Source: Chlamydomonas reinhardtii (Eukaryota > Chlorophyta > Chlorophyceae > Chlamydomonadales > Chlamydomonadaceae). Taken from it: DNA of 64,000 nucleotides. Positions 56,873-64,000 of this stretch are shown here, piece by piece. The DNA is taken from positions 7,849,735-7,913,734 of the forward strand of contig NC_057012.1 of NCBI RefSeq assembly GCF_000002595.2, read 5' to 3'. A program made the position numbers and the translations under genes. Positions within the stretch are counted from its first letter, which is position 1; every line of letters starts with the position of its first letter. The notes under the pieces were generated by a model. That model was not told the origin of the DNA and ran no database searches. It saw only the letters and a program-made list of their open reading frames with translations.

Positions 56873-57420
56873 ACTAAGTTAGGAGCAGGGAGATTGCGAG
56901 GCGTGGGGCGATGTAGATTGGCGCCACCCCAAACGCACCCCAGTGGTGCACCCGGGATTGGCGCGGCTGAGGAGGCGGAAGTTGTCTCAGCAAGTTGACT
57001 CAGCACGCCCCAATTGCAGTTCCGGTACCTCAGTCCCTAAACTTTGCCGACCTCAGCTCATATCCACACAACCAGACACATACTGCAGCCATTTCAAAGC
57101 AGAGCAGCAGACGCGATACCAGGTTGCCGACCACTGCTCCACTCGAGAGTGACTCTTGTTTGGTCCAAACTCATCGTGCTCCACTCGAGAGTGACTCTTG
57201 TTTTGTCCAAAATCATCGTAAGCAGCTGATCGCCTCGTTGCAAGCTTCCGCGTCGTTGTAAATGGACCCAGCGAAGGTGAATTTCCGCCTGCGAGTGCGA
57301 GCCACCCTGCCGACAGTACTTGGCTAGGCATGTTCCCCGTGACGTTGCGCTAAGAGCGAGTAGACAGCCGGCAGCGACTCGACAGCCACGTGAACACAGA
57401 AAAGCCACGCCAGCAAACGG
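56873..57420. promoter_or_regulatory. CAT1 upstream region
   Basis: Contains the CAT1 promoter and 5' UTR. A 42-bp tandem duplication (ACTCGAGAGTGACTCTTGTTT...) lies at about 57139-57222. No clear TATA box. Confidence 0.45.
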
Positions 57421-60400
57421 ATGGCGAGCTCGAGCCTGCGGGCGGGCGCTGCAGCTGCCCTGAGGGTCCTAAGGGTGTCGTTGGATTGGGATTATAAGAT
57501 GCTGACAGTGATGGATGACATGGTTTTGCTGTCTTGACACCCACACGATGGCGTATTCCTGTACCGAGCACACAGATTCGCCCCTCGTCCGCGTACAACA
57601 CCCCCTACTGGACCACCAACAGCGGTGCGCCGGTATGGAACAACAACAACTCCATGACAGTGGGGACGCGCGGTCCCATCCTCCTGGAGGTGAGAGAGAC
57701 TATGTTAGCCGTGACGTTGCGGCCTTGCGCTCCTAGCGCCCCGCCCGCCCTCCCGCCAACCCTTGCATGCGCCGTGTCCTCTGCTGTTGCTGACCCGCAG
57801 GACTACCACCTGGTTGAGAAGCTGGCGCAGTTCGACCGGGAGCGCATCCCCGAGCGCGTCGTGCACGCCCGCGGCGCTGCGGCAAAGGGCTTCTTCGAGG
57901 TGCGCGGGGCCTGCATAGGGTTCAGCACCGTTGCAAGTTTGTGCGCACGGATTTGCTGAATGATTGCTTGCGGCTGCTACTATGCAGGTGACGCACGACA
58001 TCTCAGCCCTGACGGCGGCCGACTTCCTGCGCGCGCCGGGCGTGCAGGTGCGCGGGCCAGGGGTCGGAACGAGCTACCCCTCTATGCTAACTCTTTTTGC
58101 TGCGTATGGTCCCCTCCCGATCTGCAGTTGATCCTGCCCCAGTTTACAAATGAAATCTCTTAAATCTGTCATACCCCTCCTGCCCTCCTCACAGACGCCC
58201 GTCATCGTGCGCTTCTCCACTGTGGTGCACGAGCGCGGCTCGCCCGAGACCCTCCGCGACCCTCGCGGCTTCGCGGTCAAGTTCTACACACGTGAGGGCA
58301 ATTTCGACATGGTCGGCAACAACATGCCGGTGAGGAGGCATGGGGAGGAGGAGGGAAGGACGGAGGGGCTGCTTGGCGCGCATAAGGCCGCATACGGAGG
58401 GCCTTTGCTTGTAGGCTCTGGTAGGCCCACCTTCCGCCGCGGCCCGCGCTATGTATCCACTTCGCCCCACTACTGGCTCTTCCTCTTTCAATGCTTGCCA
58501 GGTGTTCTTCATCCGCGACGGCATGAAGTTCCCGGACATGGTTCACGCCTTCAAGCCCAACCCCAAGAGCCACATCCAGGAGGCCTGGCGCATTATGGAC
58601 TTCCTGTCGCACCACCCCGAGTCATGCCACATGGTGCGTAGTGGCGTGGAGGACGACTTGGCTTGAGGCCGTGTAGCGCCGTGTGCATGCGCATTTTGCC
58701 ACGGATATCGTCGTGCCCGTCTGCCCGCCTCTTACTTGTCGAGTGCCCCCCCCCTCCTTGACTATTGGGACCTGTTTCATTGGGCTCGGGCACATACCCC
58801 CCCCCCCCCACACACACACACACACACCACCCCCGCCCCTGCAGCTGACGTTCCTGCTGGACGACGCCGGCATCCCGCTCAACTACCGCCACATGCCGGG
58901 CTTTGGCGTGCACACCATGAAGCTGATCAACAAGGCCGGCCGCGAGACGTATGTCAAGTTCCACTGGGTGCCCAAGTGCGGCGAGAAGTACCTGCTGGAC
59001 GACGAGGCGGTGATGGTGGGCGGAGCCAACCACAGCCACGCCACCAAGGACCTGTTCGACGCCATCGCAGCGGGTGCGTGCGTGTGTTGGACAGCAAAAC
59101 GCAAACGCCCCCCAAATGTCGGAGTTACTTACGGATACCCACCAATTACCGAACGGGTGGACGCGCCGACCTCGTTGTTGTAGCCATGCTTACCTGGAAA
59201 TAGCCGGTGTGTGGGGGGTGGGGTGGGGGGTTTGCGTAGCGACGGCACTGGGTCAGGGTGGGGGCTAGAGGCGCGGTTGGAGGTGGGCGCGTTGCAGTAG
59301 TGGTGGCATTGGTAACAAACCGAATGGATAGCTGGGTGGAAACTGGTGTGCAGCAGCTTGCGCAGGCAGGCAGGTATGTGTGTGTGTGTGTGTGTGTTTG
59401 TGTTTGTGTTTGTGTTTGTTTGTGTGTTGGGGTGTGTGTGTGTGTGTGTGTGTGTTGGTGTGCGCGCGCGCGCGTGTGCAAGCCCGCGCGCATACCCCAC
59501 CCAGCCATGTTGTGTGTGCGCCTGATCATCTCCATCCCACATCCGCCCTCGGCCGCCAGGCGACTACCCGGAGTGGGCGCTCATGGTACAGACCATGGAC
59601 CCCGCGGACGAGGACAAGTGAGTGTGTTCGGCCCAATGGGGTGGTGTGGGTTGCGGTAGTCTGTTGAGTGCAAGTTGCATTGGGCGCACGGGGCTGGAGG
59701 TGACTGCCGCTGCATGACTGGCGACGGGGAGGTAGCCGCACTTTCTGTCGTTCAACTCGCCTGCCCTCTTGTCCTGCTCCCTGCCCTACTTTCAGGTTTG
59801 ACTTTGACCCTCTGGACGTGACCAAGACCTGGCCCGAGTCGCTGTTCCCCATGCAGCCGGTGGGCCGCATGGTGCTCAACCGCAACGTGGACAACTTCTT
59901 CAACGAGAATGAGCAGGTGGCCTTCTGCCCCGCCATCATCGTGCCGGGTGAGTGAGAGGTAGGCCAGGCAAACCAGCACAGTGTGGACGGATCGCAGGGT
60001 GTGTATGTGCGTTTGCATGTACCGTATCATCGTCGGTTATTTGTTCACTACATTCAACATGCCATGTTAGCCCCGTATTTCATGAGACGGCTACCCCCTT
60101 ACCCCCATCCCCGCTGTCAGGCATCGGCTACAGCGATGACAAGCTGCTGCAGACGCGCATCTTCTCCTACGCCGACACGCAGGTAGCTGCGCGTGTATGG
60201 TGACAACGGGCACGCATGAAATTTGAGCGTTATTTGACTGCCCGCGCATACGTGCGGTCGGCATGCCGGTGTTCTCCATCACGCAAGTGTTGCTACTGTG
60301 ACAGCCCGTACTATCACCAGTATGCCCTGTTTATGTGCAATCCTGTCGCTTGAATTGCGGCTGTTTGTCCCTGGTGCTCCGCTTCGTCTTCTTGACTCTG

Positions 60401-61362
60401 CTACCCTCCCCATGGACTTCATAGAATGTAATTTATTCACTCCGTTCTCCATGAACGGCAACCCCCCCCCCCCCCCACCTTCGCCTCACAGCGGCACCGG
60501 CTGGGCCCCAACTACCTACTGCTGCCGGTGAACGCGCCGCGCGCCCCCCACCACAACAACCACCACGAGGGCTTCATGAACTTCATGCACCGCGACGAGG
60601 AAATCAACTACTTCCCCAGCAGGTGGGGCGGGATCAGGCGGTCGGCGGGGTGGGGCAGGTGGTGCGACTGTGTGACCGACATTGGCCTGCAGGCTCCCGG
60701 CTGATGTCTGTGTGCGAGCTTTCGCAAGTCTCGGTATCCGACCAAGCGCCCGCCCACGCGATGCACAGGTTTGACCCGGTGCGCAACGCGGAGCGGGTGG
60801 CTGCCGTGTCGAGTGCGCCGCTGTCTGGGCGCCGCGAGAAGATGGTGATCGCCAAGGAGAACAACTTCATGCAGGTGGGCGCCTGATGGGCAATAAGGCT
60901 ACGTGCATTGACGTGCTTAACTGCTGACCTGTAAAAACGTGTCAGCTGCTTGCTGGTGCTCACATTCATATATGGTGTTTGCATCGGACCCATGTGGCGC
61001 AGGCCGGCGCTCGCTGGCGCGCGTTCGACGCGGCGCGGCAGGAGCGGTTTGTGGTGCGGGTGGCGGACATGCTGGCGGACCCCCGCTGCACGCAGGTGCG
61101 GGGGCGGGGGCAGCTGGTGGGAGCGGTGTGCGTGGCTTGCCCACCACTGCATGGGCGCACGGCTATTGCGGTGGCTTCCTTACGTGATTTGGGCGGGCTC
61201 CCGGCATCCGTGCTCCTTGTCCCACCCCTCCCGCCGCTTCGCTTCTGCACTGCCTCCCTCTCACAGGAGATCCGGCGCATCTGGGTGGGCTACTGGTCCC
61301 AGGCCGACCCGCAGCTGGGCGCGCGCATTGCCGCCAAGCTGCAGGGCCGCGGCTGCCTGTAG
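57421..61362 (+). CDS. CAT1: CAT1, monofunctional heme catalase
   Basis: Breaks 2 H2O2 into 2 H2O and O2. Fourteen exons fit by phase: 57421-57474, 57576-57689, 57801-57899, 57988-58047, 58195-58329, 58502-58633, 58845-59073, 59560-59617, 59796-59947, 60121-60182, 60492-60622, 60769-60874, 61003-61095 and 61267-61362, giving 506 aa. Active-site residues are His78 (ERVVHARGA), Asn151 (DMVGNN) and heme ligand Tyr361 ([12 protein letters not shown]). The His-to-Tyr distance of 283 equals that in human catalase. The whole chain resembles plant catalases. The end is GRGCL, not an SKL-type peroxisomal signal. The N-terminal 18 residues are Ala/Arg-rich. The donor of exon 1 has an alternative nine bases earlier. 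Name is from memory. Confidence 0.97.
59374..59475. repeat. TG-rich microsatellite in a CAT1 intron
   Basis: TG and TTTG repeats with a short GC run, within the 486-bp intron between exons 7 and 8. Confidence 0.93.
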
Positions 61363-61616
61363 GTGGCCGGTACAATCAGATGGTATGGCCTGGTGCTGGC
61401 AAATTGTGTCAGCTGCCGTGTGAAGGGTGGACACCCTGGGTTGTACAGTGAACGGGACAGTAACCGGGAACATGTTTAGGGAGCCCATCCGATTGATGGT
61501 AGGCTTGGCAGGAGGCTGCAGGAAAACTGATCGTCATTAGCACAGAGCGAGGTAGCCCAGGCTGGAGATGATGTGTTGCTGACTGCTCCGTGCACTGCGT
61601 AATGTACATGTTGTCA

Positions 61617-61621
61617 TGTAA
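61617..61621 (+). terminator. TGTAA poly(A) signal of CAT1
   Basis: TGTAA lies 255 nt after the CAT1 stop codon, a normal 3' UTR length in this alga. Confidence 0.6.
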
Positions 61622-62031
61622 GCTATAAGCCGCTGCAGTAGAAGCCGAAAGTGGGCTGAGCCCCTGACGTGCTTGAAAAAACGCAACACGCACAAGTGAA
61701 CATGACGTTGTAGACCCAATATTACGGTACATCTTGAGAGGCTGAGGATGACAGCCAAATCCGGGTGTTGACTCGGTCTCAGCACAACACATCCAATCAG
61801 CCAGAGCTATGCTCTCCTGCGTACCACTCACCAGACACCTGCCGGTCCAAACTGCTTGCGGCACACGGTCGCCTCCTTGTGGTCTTGGCGCCTTGCCATC
61901 TCCCTTCGCTCCGCATATTCGTACCACCGCCAGGCTGTACGCCGGCGGCCCGGCGCATTGCCGCCGCGGCGCACTGCTGCAGGCTGTGCATGACCAAGCC
62001 GCATCTTCACAGTAGTGCATGCCACTGCGTT
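61622..62031. other. Gene-free spacer
   Basis: No coding exon or repeat was recognised between the CAT1 poly(A) signal and the hAT-like element. Confidence 0.45.
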
Positions 62032-62531
62032 CAGGGTTGCCTAGTACGTGACCCTCTGTCCATAATACGCGTATTAATACAGCGTACTAGGATTTCTAGT
62101 ACAGTACGTTCAAATACGTTGCATAATACGCTGGGCCGCGAAAGCCAGGGGGAAAGCCCGTGTAAAGCGGGGGTAACCGGCACGCGTGCCCCAATCGCAT
62201 GCAGATCTTATCTTGCCGCAATAGTCTTTGATTGGAACACTTGCAACTAAATACAATGTCGCTCGACATTGTGGACAGAGAGAGTGACAGTGGGGATTGC
62301 AGCAATACAACACCCGTATGAGTGTTGATATCAATTTGCTTGCATTTCAAGCCCGGCGCCTGACGGCACCATGCTGACACGCCCCATCCTGACACGCCGC
62401 CCCACCCGACACGCCCCACGCGTTTCTCCTACACAGCGTATTATACGAGCGTACTATCTTTTGAGGCGGCGTACTAGTACGTAGTACAGTACGTAGTACG
62501 TAGTACGCGTACCACGTACTAGGCAACCCTG
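62032..62531. mobile_element. hAT-like non-autonomous element, 500 bp
   Basis: The termini are CAGGGTTGCCTAGTACGTG and its inverted match, 19 bp. Flanks are ACTGCGTT (62024-62031) and GCTGCGTT (62532-62539), an 8-bp duplication with one change. Both subterminal regions are packed with GTACGTAGTAC/ACGTACT steps, likely transposase-binding repeats. No coding capacity. Confidence 0.85.
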
Positions 62532-62657
62532 GCTGCGTTGTTGCCGCATACCGTGCTCATAGGACGTAGTCGTAGCTGAGTAAGCACCCCCAGCCACGCA
62601 CCAAGGATTCGCTCCCAGGGCCCAGCTACATCAGCTGCTCACTGTCTTTGCTTGCCT

Positions 62658-62896
62658 CAGGGCTCCTATCTTAATGTCTCCAGACATTAATTGGCCATTA
62701 TGGCCGTTTCCTAGACATTCCTCCTTGGTGCTAATGTCTGGGGCGAGACTTTGTTGGCCCGGGTTTGGGGCGGGTTTTGTCCGAATTCCAATGGAGAAGC
62801 CCCCAAACCGCCATGTGCCCAGGCAAAAGATGGCGGCCACCCGGCCGTCTTTGTTTGTCTGGGGCTAGACATTACCCCAAAAACAAGATACGACCC
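62658..62896. mobile_element. hAT-type MITE, copy 2
   Basis: Same family as 17230-17467, same orientation, about 90 percent alike by eye. Flanked by CTTGCCT on both sides (62651-62657 and 62897-62903); the final CTG of the right end is replaced by the duplication, so the end is slightly trimmed. Confidence 0.8.
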
Positions 62897-62903
62897 CTTG
62901 CCT

Positions 62904-63764
62904 CAAGGATTGGCTTGGAATTCATGCATGCTTGAGATCCAGGAAATCTACTGAAGACCACGGAAAGCGCTTCCGACCCTTACTGGCGAGCTCTTACTGC
63001 CCGCTATGCGCGTGGCAAACGTAATGTGCTGGCACGTGACGACGGGAATCTGCACCTTCACGAATTTCCCACACCCCTGTGGGGCGGGACGGCACGTCAT
63101 TCACCTGCTTGTGAATCTCGTGTTGTGTCTGTGGCCCGCACACTTACATGCTCCAGAGATTGTTCCCTACATGCGAGTCATTCATCTACGTGGGCATCAA
63201 CCGATACCTGACGATTTCTAGGTCTAGCTCGTTCACACGATTGGCCTCGACCCTCTGTAAATCACCCAACCCCTTTTGGGCGGCACCTCAGTGCGAGCTT
63301 CAGCTGTTTTAGCAGCATCCTCTGCATTGCGTGCTTACTCGCCCCTCTAGTTAGGTTCTCACCCCTCTAGTAACGTCGCAAACGTAACAATCCAAACCCC
63401 TGACCACTCAACCTCGCCACGCCGGACAGGGCAACATGCACATCCCCAGCGACATAGTCTGAACGTGCGCTGCGCTCATCCATAATTGCTGGTCTGCTGC
63501 TTACAGGCGCAACCATAGAGCGCTACGCAGGCATCCAGCGGCTGAATCGCCACCTAGGCTTGCCTCGCTAAAAGCAATTGCCTTGCAATCAGCCGACTTA
63601 CGCATGGGTACTTGTGAAATGCCATTGCCCGCCACCCCACATCGCCCCTTGACCTGCCCATCACACCCACGGAGACACCTATGGACACACACAGACTTGG
63701 ACACATGCACGCACGCACGCACACATACACCCACACACCCACACACACTGCACATGAACACGCC
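62904..63764. other. Gene-free spacer, 3' flank of the last gene
   Basis: A CA-rich stretch lies at 63710-63755. A minus-strand TGTAA at 63505-63501 is a fitting poly(A) signal for the gene ending at 63765. No exon was recognised. Confidence 0.45.
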
Positions 63765-64000
63765 TTAACGCGCCGCCACGGCTGCTGCCACCCCTCGTGC
63801 AGACACGTGGGGGGGCGGCTTGACCGCGGACATGGCCGCCACCGCCGCGCCCACCGTGTCCTTGAGCGCCGCAATCTGGGCGCCTAGCTTCTTCCACTGC
63901 GGCCCGCCGAAGGAGGGGTGCGTGGAGCGAGCCACGGACAGCACACCGCGCACACTGTCCACCCGGCCCTCCACCAGCTTGGTCCCGATGGCCTTGACCA
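63765..64000 (-). CDS. 3' end of a gene running off the window, unknown
   Basis: Minus-strand frame open from the window edge to TAA at 63767-63765: KLVEGRVDSVRGVLSVARST, then FGGPQWKKLGAQIAALKDTV and an Ala-rich end. Strong GC at third positions and a helical pattern support a real last exon. The family is not recognised from 78 residues. Confidence 0.65.
   Translation of the reverse strand, partial: VKAIGTKLVEGRVDSVRGVLSVARSTHPSFGGPQWKKLGAQIAALKDTVGAAVAAMSAVKPPPHVSARGVAAAVAAR

Overview
This window is nuclear DNA of a volvocine green alga, almost certainly Chlamydomonas reinhardtii. The genes have many exons, short GT-AG introns, very high GC at third codon positions and Ala-rich proteins. 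Two genes are recognisable from memory as C. reinhardtii chromosome 9 loci: RBMP2, the pyrenoid Rubisco-binding membrane protein, and CAT1, catalase. No database was searched. All exon models were built by eye from splice sites, reading phase and remembered protein families, and every model given closes in frame.

Layout. 876-2628 (-) is OEP21, a chloroplast outer-envelope pore. It is divergent from RBMP2 (3088-10759, +, 15 exons, 1690 aa), which has a dead rhodanese domain and six Rubisco-binding motifs in its tail. After a repeat-rich gap come a GT31/Fringe-like glycosyltransferase (13437-15548, -), an MKP1-type phosphatase with a gelsolin-like region (18515-21074, +), a decayed reverse-transcriptase element (about 22860-25280) next to long CA/TG microsatellites, and a GT90/CAP10 glycosyltransferase (28036-31302, -). 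From 31.4 to 40.65 kb is a stack of mobile DNA: a terminal-inverted-repeat element, then a 5'-truncated LINE interrupted by a tRNA-derived SINE, whose ATT tail is itself interrupted by about 5 kb of tandem hairpin-bearing units. From 41 to 46 kb is relic DNA, including a fragment of the TnpB-like nuclease Fanzor. A 22-exon nucleotide-sugar transferase (46192-51329, -) follows, then a second, better Fanzor remnant (about 52.9-54.25 kb), a small probable mitochondrial protein (54934-55554, +), CAT1 (57421-61362, +, 14 exons), two hAT-type elements and the 3' end of another gene (63765 to beyond 64000, -).

How the genes relate. OEP21 and RBMP2 both serve the chloroplast (envelope solute exchange and the pyrenoid-thylakoid interface) and share about 460 bp of promoter. 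The three glycosyltransferases belong to three families and look like secretory-pathway enzymes. CAT1 removes H2O2. Nothing suggests co-transcription.

Most unusual points: (1) two Fanzor C-terminal relics plus a roughly 350-600 bp 3' segment conserved in four copies, two of which keep none of the recognised Fanzor coding motifs, so it is a candidate transposon end or guide-RNA region; (2) the RBMP2 motif array; (3) a three-level nested insertion readable from its target-site duplications; (4) a LINE copy sitting on a splice donor; (5) a MITE whose empty site survives elsewhere in the window; (6) microexons of 11 and 18 nt and GC-AG introns in the glycosyltransferase genes.
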